Source of the DNA: Pantoea latae
Lineage (GTDB): Bacteria; Pseudomonadota; Gammaproteobacteria; Enterobacterales; Enterobacteriaceae
Length of the DNA stretch: 43,529 nt
Direction of reading: 5' to 3'
Assembly (NCBI RefSeq): GCF_002077695.1
Contig: NZ_MWUE01000032.1
Location: 1-43,529 of the forward strand
Within the stretch, counting starts at the first letter, position 1, and each line of letters begins with the position of its first letter. The notes under the pieces are model-generated. The model did not search any database and was not told where the DNA came from. It saw only the letters and a program-made list of their open reading frames with translations. Shown in pieces: positions 7,502 through 14,581 of this stretch. The position numbers were made by a program, and so were the translations under genes.

Positions 7502-8515
7502 ATGCATGAAACCCGGATTAATAATGGTACAACAGAAACCATTACTGAAACGCACGCGGGATTACCGTTAAAACGTATTTCCTGGAGCGCAGTATTCGCT
7601 GGGGTAATTGGCGCGCTGATTGTCCATATTTTACTGACGCTGCTCGGCACCGCCATCGGCGCTACTACGGTCGATCCGCAGCAGGAACAAAACCCGCTGC
7701 AGCATCTTGGCACCGGTGCCCTGATCTGGACCGGCGTCAGCATGTTAATCGCGATGGCGGTGGGTAGCTACCTCGCGGGCCGTCTGGCGCAGCGTGAAGG
7801 CGCGCTGCACGGTCTGCTGATGTTTGGTCTGAGCACCTTATTTACCATCTGGCTGGCGGTCTCTTTAGCCAGCAGCCTGATTGGCGGCGCGTTCAATATT
7901 ATTGGCGCGGGTTTCCAGGCGGTGGGCAGCGGTATTTCCGCCGCGGCGCCAACGGTCACCGATTATGCCAAACAGAAGCTGCAGGAAAATAATATCAATC
8001 TGGACGATCTGCAAAATGAATTGCAGACCACGCTGCGCCAGACCGGCAAACCTGAGTTGCAGCCTGAGAATTTAAAGCAGGATGCGAACAACGAAGCGAA
8101 TAATGCGGAGAACCAGGCGAAAAACACCGCGCAAAATCCGCAGAATGCTGATACCGATATTACCAACTGGATTAGCGGCGTGATGAATCGTCATGCTGAT
8201 ACGCTGCAGGCGGCTGACCGCGACGCGCTGAAAAATATTATCAAGGCGCGCACCGGCAAAAGCGATCAGGAAGTTGAGCAGATCGTTAGCCAGACCGAAC
8301 AGAGCTATCAGAAAGCGATGCAGCAGTATCAACAGCTGAAGCAGCAGGCAGAACAGAAAGCGCGCGAAGCGGCGGAGCAGGCTGCTGCGGCAACCGCGAA
8401 AGCGAGCTGGTACGCCTTCTTTATGCTGCTGATTGAAGCGGTGCTGGCAGGGGTGATGGGACGCGTAGGTCGTCGCACTCAGCCGCGTCAGGTACTGAGT
8501 CACGAACGTCGTTAA
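7502..8515 (+). CDS. Unrecognised membrane protein with glutamine-rich coiled-coil domain
   Basis: 337 residues from the ATG at 7502, chosen because AGGAGA lies six bases before it; an in-frame ATG 60 bases upstream has no such site. Three hydrophobic segments (about 28-50, 71-93 and 103-130) are followed by about 150 polar residues rich in Gln, Asn, Ala and Lys with heptad-like character, then a last membrane helix (about 303-322) and a basic tail. I do not recognise the family. It stands alone behind a 213-bp AT-richer leader and ahead of a strong terminator. An envelope or stress role is a guess. Confidence 0.75.
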   Translation: MHETRINNGTTETITETHAGLPLKRISWSAVFAGVIGALIVHILLTLLGTAIGATTVDPQQEQNPLQHLGTGALIWTGVSMLIAMAVGSYLAGRLAQREGALHGLLMFGLSTLFTIWLAVSLASSLIGGAFNIIGAGFQAVGSGISAAAPTVTDYAKQKLQENNINLDDLQNELQTTLRQTGKPELQPENLKQDANNEANNAENQAKNTAQNPQNADTDITNWISGVMNRHADTLQAADRDALKNIIKARTGKSDQEVEQIVSQTEQSYQKAMQQYQQLKQQAEQKAREAAEQAAAATAKASWYAFFMLLIEAVLAGVMGRVGRRTQPRQVLSHERR

Positions 8516-8535
8516 GATTGAGATGTAGCTAATAA

Positions 8536-8563
8536 AAAGGCGGCTGAAAAGCCGCCTTTTTTT
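8536..8563 (+). terminator. Terminator of the unrecognised membrane protein gene
   Basis: Ten-base arms AAAGGCGGCT and AGCCGCCTTT around a GAAA loop, then a T run. The core GGCGGCT-GAAA-AGCCGCC recurs at 8721-8737. Confidence 0.9.
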
Positions 8564-8595
8564 ATGCAAATACGCACTGATTCTGAAACGGGGGT

Positions 8596-8688
8596 GGCAT
8601 AAACCGAAGAGCAAAGCGTCCCGCGCCATGGATGGCGCGGGCCGAGCGGTCAGGGATGACTCAAGCGACTTTGCGATCGGTTTATGCC
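8596..8688. repeat. Long imperfect palindromic element with internal hairpins
   Basis: Outer arms GGCATAAACCG (8596-8606) and CGGTTTATGCC (8678-8688) are perfectly complementary, as are inner arms GCAAAG (8611-8616) and CTTTGC (8669-8674). Enclosed are a 9-bp hairpin CCCGCGCCA/TGGCGCGGG with loop TGGA (8620-8641) and a small hairpin GTCA-GGGA-TGAC (8649-8660). The whole folds as a three-way junction about 93 nt long. It lies between two near-identical terminator hairpins. It resembles a mobile intergenic repeat, similar in size to ERIC-type elements but of different sequence. Confidence 0.6.
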
Positions 8689-8720
8689 GCCCACGTGGGC
8701 ACGGAATCTATTTGAAAACA

Positions 8721-8741
8721 GCGGCTGAAAAGCCGCCTTTT
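8721..8741. terminator. Hairpin at the 3' end of suhB
   Basis: GCGGCT-GAAA-AGCCGC, the same core as the terminator at 8536-8563. It is followed by CTTTTTC on the plus strand and by TGTTTTC on the minus strand, so it may serve suhB, which ends at 8747. Confidence 0.55.
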
Positions 8742-8746
8742 TCATT

Positions 8747-9550
8747 TTAGCGCTTCAGCGCTTCGCTCAGCTCGTCACGCATGCTGGAGAGCAGCGATTT
8801 CACCACGCGCGGATTGCCCGCCACGATGTTGCCCGAGTGCATATAACCGTGGCCGCCGGTAAAGTCCGTGACCAGACCGCCCGCTTCGCGTACCAGCAGT
8901 TCGCCTGCGGCGAAATCCCACGGCTTCAGGCCGATCTCAAAGTAACCGTCGACGCGGCCGGCGGCGACATAGGCCAGATCCAGCGCGGCGGAGCCGGTGC
9001 GGCGGAAATCAGCGCACTGGGTAAACAGCTTCGCCACCAGGTTAATATAGGCAGGCGCGTGCTGCTTGGTCTTGAACGGGAAGCCGGTAGCGAGAATAGT
9101 GCCGTCGAGGTCGCGCGCGGTGCTGCCGCGCAGACGATAGCCGTTAAGCTGCGCACCCTGACCACGTACCGCGGTAAAAAGTTCGTTGCGCATCGGATCG
9201 TACACCACGGCCACTTCGGTGCGGCCTTTGATGCGTACGGCGATAGAAACAGAGAAATGCGGCAGGCGTTTGATAAAATTGGTGGTGCCATCCAGCGGAT
9301 CGATAACCCATTGAATGTCCTGATCGTCGCCCGGCAGTTCGCCACTCTCTTCCGTTACGATAGAGTGCTGCGGGTATGATTTGCGAATCACTTCGATAAT
9401 CAGTCGTTCTGCATCACGGTCAACATTGGTAACAAAGTCGTTGCTGCCTTTCTGGCTCGCTTCGACCGCGTCCGGGGTTTCATAATTCTTGGCAATCAGG
9501 TTGCCGGCCTTGCGCGCAGCGCGCACGGCGATGTTGAGCATCGGATGCAT
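8747..9550 (-). CDS. suhB: Inositol-1-monophosphatase SuhB
   Basis: 267 residues, the E. coli length. The Mg-dependent phosphatase signature WVIDPLDGTTNF (about residues 80-91) and the C-terminal WDFAAGELLVREAGG motif are intact. Besides inositol monophosphatase activity, E. coli SuhB joins the NusB/NusE/NusG rRNA antitermination complex and helps ribosome maturation. It is divergent from trmJ, as in E. coli. Confidence 0.96.
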   Translation of the reverse strand: MHPMLNIAVRAARKAGNLIAKNYETPDAVEASQKGSNDFVTNVDRDAERLIIEVIRKSYPQHSIVTEESGELPGDDQDIQWVIDPLDGTTNFIKRLPHFSVSIAVRIKGRTEVAVVYDPMRNELFTAVRGQGAQLNGYRLRGSTARDLDGTILATGFPFKTKQHAPAYINLVAKLFTQCADFRRTGSAALDLAYVAAGRVDGYFEIGLKPWDFAAGELLVREAGGLVTDFTGGHGYMHSGNIVAGNPRVVKSLLSSMRDELSEALKR

Positions 9551-9595
9551 CGGTATCTCTCACTGGATGTTAAAGAACGAGGAAAAACGGCGCGG

Positions 9596-9624
9596 AGTAT
9601 AGCAGCGCGTTCTTTAAATGTCTC
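9596..9624 (-). promoter_or_regulatory. suhB promoter
   Basis: On the minus strand GAGACA (9624-9619) and TATACT (9601-9596) are separated by 17 bp, about 45 bp upstream of the suhB start. Confidence 0.55.
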
Positions 9625-9671
9625 GACTTATGTTAGCATGCTGCCCATCATTTCCTCACTGACGCCAATCT

Positions 9672-10409
9672 ATGCTGCATAACATTCGAATCGTACTGGT
9701 GGAAACCTCTCACACCGGCAACATGGGCTCCGTGGCCCGCGCCATGAAAACCATGGGCCTGAGCAATCTCTATCTCGTTAACCCGCTGGTCAAGCCTGAC
9801 TCGCAGGCGATCTCCCTGGCGGCGGGCGCCAGCGACGTTATCGGCGATGCCCAGATCGTCGATACGCTTGACGAGGCGATCGCCGGCTGCAGCCTGGTGG
9901 TCGGCACCAGCGCCCGATCCCGCTCGCTTCCCTGGCCGATGCTCGATGCGCGCGAATGCGGCGTAAAAAGCGTGGAAGAGGGCCAGCAGGCGCCGGTGGC
10001 GCTGGTGTTTGGCCGCGAACGCGTCGGCCTGACCAACGAAGAGCTGCAAAAGTGCCACTATCACGTCGCCATTCAGGCCAACCCGGAATACAGCTCGCTC
10101 AACCTGGCGATGGCGGTGCAGATCATCGCCTATGAAGTGCGTATGGCGTGGCTGACGGCGCAGGAGAAGGCGCAGCCCGCGCCAGAATATGCTGAATCGC
10201 CCTATCCACTGGTGGACGATCTGGAGCGCTTCTATCACCACATGGAGCAGATGATGCTCAACAGCGGATTTATCCGCGAGGGCAATCCAGGCCAGGTGAT
10301 GAGCAAGCTGCGTCGCCTCTACACGCGCGCCCGTCCCGAGCGCGACGAGCTGAATATCCTGCGCGGCATGCTCGCCTCGTTTGAAAAGCGCAAAGGCGAG
10401 AAAGAGTAG
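9672..10409 (+). CDS. trmJ: tRNA (cytidine/uridine-32) 2'-O-methyltransferase TrmJ
   Basis: 245 residues against 246 in E. coli. It has the SPOUT-type N-terminal domain (RIVLVETSHTGNMGSVARAM) and the cofactor-binding knot regions FGRERVGLTNEEL (about 115-127) and NPEYSSLNLAMAVQI (about 136-150). TrmJ methylates the ribose of nucleotide 32 in the tRNA anticodon loop using S-adenosylmethionine. Its stop codon lies inside the first of three IscR-type repeats that control iscR. Confidence 0.95.
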   Translation: MLHNIRIVLVETSHTGNMGSVARAMKTMGLSNLYLVNPLVKPDSQAISLAAGASDVIGDAQIVDTLDEAIAGCSLVVGTSARSRSLPWPMLDARECGVKSVEEGQQAPVALVFGRERVGLTNEELQKCHYHVAIQANPEYSSLNLAMAVQIIAYEVRMAWLTAQEKAQPAPEYAESPYPLVDDLERFYHHMEQMMLNSGFIREGNPGQVMSKLRRLYTRARPERDELNILRGMLASFEKRKGEKE

Positions 10410-10480
10410 TTGAGTAAATTACTCGGTTAAATAGTTGAGCAAAATAGTAGGTTAAATAGTTGACCAAAACACTCGGGAAT
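10406..10480 (+). promoter_or_regulatory. Three tandem 25-bp IscR type 1 operator repeats
   Basis: Units run 10406-10430, 10431-10455 and 10456-10480 with no gaps. Each begins (A/G)TAGTTGA, has an AT-rich centre and ends in a reversed half such as ACTCGG or AGTAGG, fitting the 25-bp type 1 IscR site (ATASYYGACTRWWWYAGTCRRSTAT). The third unit, containing ATAGTTGACC and ACTCGGGAAT, closely matches what I recall of the E. coli iscR promoter. Type 1 sites are bound by the [2Fe-2S] form of IscR, so the gene should be autorepressed when clusters are plentiful. Confidence 0.75.
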
Positions 10481-10542
10481 GTCAGACTTCGGCTATCTTT
10501 TGCTAATCCTCCGATAACCGGACGCTATTGAGGTAGTACGCT

Positions 10543-11040
10543 ATGAGACTGACATCCAAAGGACGTTACGCCGTTACCGCCATGCTGGACGTTGCCCTGC
10601 ATTCCCATGAAGGGCCGGTTCCGCTGGCTGATATTTCCGAGCGTCAGGGCATTTCGCTCTCCTATCTGGAGCAGTTATTCTCGCGTCTGCGCAAGCACGG
10701 CCTGGTGGCCAGCGTGCGCGGCCCAGGCGGCGGCTACCTGCTGGGCAAAGCGTCGAACGCCATCGCGGTGGGTGAAGTGATCACCGCCGTCGATGAGTCG
10801 GTTGACGCCACCAAGTGTCAGGGCAAAGAGGGTTGCCAGGGCGGCGAACGCTGCCTGACGCACGTGCTGTGGCGCGATCTCAGCGTGCGCATCAGCGAGT
10901 TCCTCAACAACATCACGCTGGCTGAACTGGTGAATAACCAGGAGATCCTTGACGTGGCCGATCGTCAGAATACCCAGGACAATCGTCGCTTCCAGAACAA
11001 TCGCGTTCAGGAAATCAACGTCAATCTCCGCGCCTCCTGA
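10543..11040 (+). CDS. iscR: Fe-S cluster-sensing transcription regulator IscR
   Basis: 165 residues (162 in E. coli). The winged helix of the Rrf2 family spans roughly residues 1-65 (MRLTSKGRYAVTAMLDVA, SVRGPGGGYLLG). The [2Fe-2S] ligands Cys92, Cys98, Cys104 and His107 are all present, so it can still sense cluster supply. Holo-IscR represses its own operon and apo-IscR activates suf in E. coli. Here the operon behind it contains only iscS. Confidence 0.97.
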   Translation: MRLTSKGRYAVTAMLDVALHSHEGPVPLADISERQGISLSYLEQLFSRLRKHGLVASVRGPGGGYLLGKASNAIAVGEVITAVDESVDATKCQGKEGCQGGERCLTHVLWRDLSVRISEFLNNITLAELVNNQEILDVADRQNTQDNRRFQNNRVQEINVNLRAS

Positions 11041-11052
11041 TCCCCCGCTTTG

Positions 11053-11082
11053 CGGCCCTTACTGCTAACGCGGTCAGGGCCG
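11053..11082 (+). other. Strong hairpin between iscR and iscS
   Basis: Outer arms CGGCCCT (11053-11059) and AGGGCCG (11076-11082), extended inside by ACTGC/GCGGT around a TAAC loop. No T run follows, so it is not an intrinsic terminator. In E. coli the iscR-iscS gap carries a structured RNA that protects the iscR part when RyhB triggers decay of the downstream mRNA; this may be its counterpart. Confidence 0.5.
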
Positions 11083-11128
11083 AATCTGCTATAAAGACGT
11101 ATGATTTTCGATACGGAGCTTTAGCGCA

Positions 11129-12295
11129 ATGAAATTACCGATTTACCTGGATTATGCCGCTACCACGCCGGCCGATCCGCGTGTGGCCAGCAAAATGATG
11201 CAGTTCCTGACGCTGGACGGCACCTTTGGTAATCCGGCTTCACGCTCGCACCGTTTCGGCTGGCAGGCGGAAGAGGCGGTAGACGTTGCGCGTAATCAGA
11301 TCGCGGAACTGGTCAACGCCGACCCGCGTGAGATCATTTTCACTTCCGGCGCCACCGAATCCGACAACCTCGCCCTGAAAGGCGCCGCCCATGCCCAGCG
11401 CGCGCGCGGCAACCACATCATCACCAGTCAGACTGAACATAAAGCGGTGCTCGACAGCTGCAAACAGCTGGAGAGCGAAGGCTTTAGCGTCACCTATCTG
11501 GCACCGCCCGCTAACGGCATCATTACGCCGGATGCGGTGCAGGCGGCGCTGCGCGACGACACCGTGCTGGTGTCGCTGATGCACGTCAATAATGAGATCG
11601 GGGTGATCCAGGATATCGCCGCCATCGGCGAAATCTGTCGCGCGCGCGACATCCTCTTCCACGTCGACGCCACCCAGAGCGTCGGCAAACTGCCGATCGA
11701 TCTCAGCGAACTCAAGGTCGATCTGATGTCGTTCTCCGCCCACAAACTCTACGGGCCGAAAGGCATCGGCGCGCTCTACGTGCGCCGCAAACCCAAAGTT
11801 ACTCTCGACGCGCAGATGCACGGCGGCGGACACGAGCGCGGCATGCGCTCCGGCACGCTGCCGGTGCATCAAATCGTCGGCATGGGCGAAGCCTTCGCGC
11901 TGGCTCGAGAGGCGCGCGACAGCGAAATGGCGCGGCTGGCGACGCTGCGTGCGCGCCTGTGGCAGGGACTGAGCGCGCTGGACAACGTGCAGCTCAACGG
12001 CGATCTGGCGCAGAGCACGCCCACTATTCTTAATGTCAGTTTCGCAGGCGTTGACGGCGAATCGCTGATTATGGCGTTAAAAGACCTGGCGCTCTCATCG
12101 GGTTCGGCCTGCACCTCCGCCAGCATGGAGCCCTCTTACGTGCTGCGCGCCATCGGGCTGGACGAGGCGCTGGCGCACAGCTCGCTGCGCTTCTCTCTTG
12201 GCCGCTTCACCACGCAAGAAGAGATCGACTACGCGATTGCGCTGGTGCAAAAGGTGGTGACCCGCCTGCGCGCGCCCGTGTCCGCCGCACGATAA
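11129..12295 (+). CDS. iscS: Cysteine desulfurase IscS, C-terminal tail missing
   Basis: IscS removes sulfur from cysteine and passes it as persulfide to Fe-S scaffolds, tRNA thiolation enzymes (TusA, ThiI) and cofactor pathways. His104, Asp180, PLP-binding Lys206 and persulfide Cys328 sit at the E. coli positions. The protein is 388 residues against 404: after Arg381 the last 23 residues of E. coli IscS, ending in EWAHH, are replaced by seven unrelated ones. Residue 225, Arg in E. coli and part of the basic patch for ferredoxin, IscX and CyaY, is Thr here; Trp45 and Arg220, linked to TusA and other partners, are kept. No iscU follows; pepB is next. Confidence 0.95.
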   Translation: MKLPIYLDYAATTPADPRVASKMMQFLTLDGTFGNPASRSHRFGWQAEEAVDVARNQIAELVNADPREIIFTSGATESDNLALKGAAHAQRARGNHIITSQTEHKAVLDSCKQLESEGFSVTYLAPPANGIITPDAVQAALRDDTVLVSLMHVNNEIGVIQDIAAIGEICRARDILFHVDATQSVGKLPIDLSELKVDLMSFSAHKLYGPKGIGALYVRRKPKVTLDAQMHGGGHERGMRSGTLPVHQIVGMGEAFALAREARDSEMARLATLRARLWQGLSALDNVQLNGDLAQSTPTILNVSFAGVDGESLIMALKDLALSSGSACTSASMEPSYVLRAIGLDEALAHSSLRFSLGRFTTQEEIDYAIALVQKVVTRLRAPVSAAR

Positions 12296-12308
12296 TAGTC
12301 GCGCTGCT

Positions 12309-12347
12309 GTCCGGTGAAGGCCGCTAACGGCGCGCCTTCCACCGGAT
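12309..12347 (+). other. Long imperfect hairpin after iscS
   Basis: TCCGGTGAAGGC (from 12310) pairs with GCCTTCCACCGGA, with one bulged base, around a G+C-rich loop. It has no T run. It lies just where iscU would start in E. coli and may mark the deletion scar or act as a 3' stabilising structure for iscRS mRNA. Confidence 0.4.
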
Positions 12348-12450
12348 CCGCTGGCGTCACCCGACAATATCTGTTATCAGGTCTGACGTTTAACCGCTAA
12401 AGCCTGCGCTTCTGGCTGGACGATACTTATTACGCATACGGAGTTTCGCG

Positions 12451-13737
12451 ATGACAACACAACCGATGAACATTACGCTGAGCCACCAGCCCGCTGATGC
12501 GCGCTGGGGCGAAAAAGCGATTCTGACCAGCAACGACAGCGGCCTCACCATTCATCTGAGCGGCGCGGATCAGCTCACTACCATTCAGCGCGCGGCGCGT
12601 AAAATCGACGGCCAGGGCATTCGCCATGTGGCGCTGAGCGGCGAAGGCTGGGATCTCGAGCCGTGCTGGGCGTTCTGGCAGGGCTATCGCGGGCCGAAAG
12701 GGCAGCGCAACGTGGTGTGGCCTGCGCTCAACGAGCAGGATCAGGCGGAATTTTCCCGCCGTCTGCGCATTATCGACTGGGTGCGCGACACCATTAACCT
12801 GCCGGCCGAAGAGCTGGGTCCGGAAGATCTGGCGCACAGCGCGATCGATCTGATCCGGGAAGTGGGCGGCGACGCGGTCAGCTATCGCGTCACGCGCGGC
12901 GACGACCTGCGCGCGCAGGGCTATCTTGGCCTGCACACCGTGGGTCGCGGCTCCAGCCGTCCGCCCGTGCTGCTGGCGCTGGACTACAACCCGAGCGGCG
13001 ACGAGAGCGCGCCGGTCTTCGCCTGCCTGGTGGGTAAAGGCATCACCTTCGACACCGGCGGCTACAGCCTGAAGCAGAGCGCCTTTATGGACTCGATGAA
13101 GTCCGATATGGGCGGCGCGGCCACCGTGACCGGCGCGCTGGCGCTGGCGATTGCGCGCGGCCTTAAGCAGCGCGTGAAGCTGTTCCTCTGCTGCGCCGAC
13201 AATATGGTCAGCGGCAACGCCTTCCGCCTCGGCGACATCATCCGCTACCGCAACGGCAAATCGGTCGAAGTGATGAACACCGATGCGGAAGGGCGCCTGG
13301 TGCTGGCCGACGGCCTGATCGACGCCAGCGAACAGCAGCCGACGCTGCTGATCGACGCCGCGACGCTGACTGGCGCGGCGAAAACCGCGCTGGGCAACGA
13401 CTACCACGCGCTCTTCACCTTCGACGACGTGCTGGCGCAGTCGCTGATGGGCAGCGCCACCAGCGAGAACGAGCCTTTCTGGCGTCTGCCGCTGGCGGAG
13501 TTCCATCGCAGCCACTTGCCGTCTAATTTCGCCGATCTCAACAATATCGCCAGCGCGGCGCATGCAGCGGGCGCCAGCAGCGCAGCGGCGTTCCTGTCGC
13601 ACTTTGTCAGCCGCTATCAGGAGGGCTGGCTGCACATTGACTGTTCGGCGACCTACCGCAAAGGCGCGGTGGATCAGTGGTCGGCGGGCGCAACCGGTAT
13701 CGGCGTGCGCACCCTGGCGAACCTGCTGCTCAAGTAA
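12451..13737 (+). CDS. pepB: Peptidase B, M17 leucyl aminopeptidase family
   Basis: 428 residues (427 in E. coli). Metal and catalytic motifs of the M17 family are present: GKGITFDTGG (195-204), KSDMGGAA (217-224) and the signature NTDAEGRL (276-283). It is a cytoplasmic, manganese-dependent aminopeptidase that takes part in peptide breakdown. In E. coli pepB follows iscX at the end of the isc cluster; here it follows iscS directly, 155 bp downstream. Confidence 0.95.
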   Translation: MTTQPMNITLSHQPADARWGEKAILTSNDSGLTIHLSGADQLTTIQRAARKIDGQGIRHVALSGEGWDLEPCWAFWQGYRGPKGQRNVVWPALNEQDQAEFSRRLRIIDWVRDTINLPAEELGPEDLAHSAIDLIREVGGDAVSYRVTRGDDLRAQGYLGLHTVGRGSSRPPVLLALDYNPSGDESAPVFACLVGKGITFDTGGYSLKQSAFMDSMKSDMGGAATVTGALALAIARGLKQRVKLFLCCADNMVSGNAFRLGDIIRYRNGKSVEVMNTDAEGRLVLADGLIDASEQQPTLLIDAATLTGAAKTALGNDYHALFTFDDVLAQSLMGSATSENEPFWRLPLAEFHRSHLPSNFADLNNIASAAHAAGASSAAAFLSHFVSRYQEGWLHIDCSATYRKGAVDQWSAGATGIGVRTLANLLLK

Positions 13738-13785
13738 AGGATCTGGCGACGGCGCGCGCCGTCGCCTTAGCGAGAAAGGCAAATC

Positions 13786-14550
13786 ATGAACCGTCTTGAA
13801 GAAGTGCTGAAGCTGGCGGCGACCGAGCCGGCGCACCGTCCGGAATTTTTTCAGCTGCTGCTGACCGCCGACGTCTGGGTGCCGGGCGAAAGCACCGAAG
13901 CCCAGTTCGCGGCGGATACGCCGGTCGAGCTGCAGCACTGGGAAAAAGAGGATGGCCGCAGCGTCATTCCGTTCTTTACCTCGCAGGAGGCGATGAGCGA
14001 AGCGATTGCGGGCGAGCAGGCTTATCTGCGCCTGCCGGTGCGCACGCTGTTTGAGATGACGCGCGGCGAAACGCTGTTCCTCAATCCCAAACTGCCGGAC
14101 GGCAAAGAGTTTTCTCCGGCGGAGATTGCGCATCTGCTGGGGGAAGAGGGCGACGCCCTGAGCCAGCAGACCGTGCTGGAAGGCGGCCACGCGCTGCTGC
14201 TGTCGGAGGTGGCGACGCCACCCGCGCAGATGATCGACTCGCTGACGCAGCTGTTCAGCAAATACAAACAGGTGCGTCGCGCCTTTGTCGCCAGCATCCG
14301 CGAACGCGCGGACGAGCAGCCCAATCTGCTGATCGGCATCGAGGCGGAAAGCGACATCGAGGCAATTATCCAGGCGGCGGGCCGCGTCGCAACAGACACG
14401 CTGCCGGAGGACGCGCCGATCGACATCTGCGAAGTGGTAGCGGACGAGAAGGGCATCAGCCACTTTTTTACCGCCCACATCACGCCGTTTTACGAGCGTC
14501 GCTGGGGCAGTTTCCTGCGCGATTTCAAAGGCAGCCCGCGCATTATCTGA
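13786..14550 (+). CDS. sseB: SseB, enhanced serine sensitivity protein
   Basis: 254 residues (258 in E. coli). It has an N-terminal SseB domain (PEFFQLLLTADVWVPG at about 18-33, then EDGRSVIPFFTS) and a C-terminal SseB half. Overexpression increases serine sensitivity in E. coli; the biochemical role is unknown. It follows pepB by 48 bp and probably shares its transcript, and is convergent with sseA. It is unrelated to the SPI-2 translocon protein of the same name. Confidence 0.9.
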   Translation: MNRLEEVLKLAATEPAHRPEFFQLLLTADVWVPGESTEAQFAADTPVELQHWEKEDGRSVIPFFTSQEAMSEAIAGEQAYLRLPVRTLFEMTRGETLFLNPKLPDGKEFSPAEIAHLLGEEGDALSQQTVLEGGHALLLSEVATPPAQMIDSLTQLFSKYKQVRRAFVASIRERADEQPNLLIGIEAESDIEAIIQAAGRVATDTLPEDAPIDICEVVADEKGISHFFTAHITPFYERRWGSFLRDFKGSPRII

Positions 14551-14555
14551 TTCGG

Positions 14556-14574
14556 GTGCGGCGTCCTGCCGCAC
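14556..14574. terminator. Hairpin between convergent sseB and sseA
   Basis: Perfect arms GTGCGGC and GCCGCAC around GTCCT fill the 31-bp gap. No T run, so a weak bidirectional terminator or processing stem. Confidence 0.45.
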
Positions 14575-14581
14575 CTGCTGT

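Noticed and set aside
12296..12450. Remnant of iscU or iscX between iscS and pepB
   Set aside because: No frame shows the IscU cysteine motifs or IscX-like sequence; only a G+C-rich hairpin and the pepB leader are visible.
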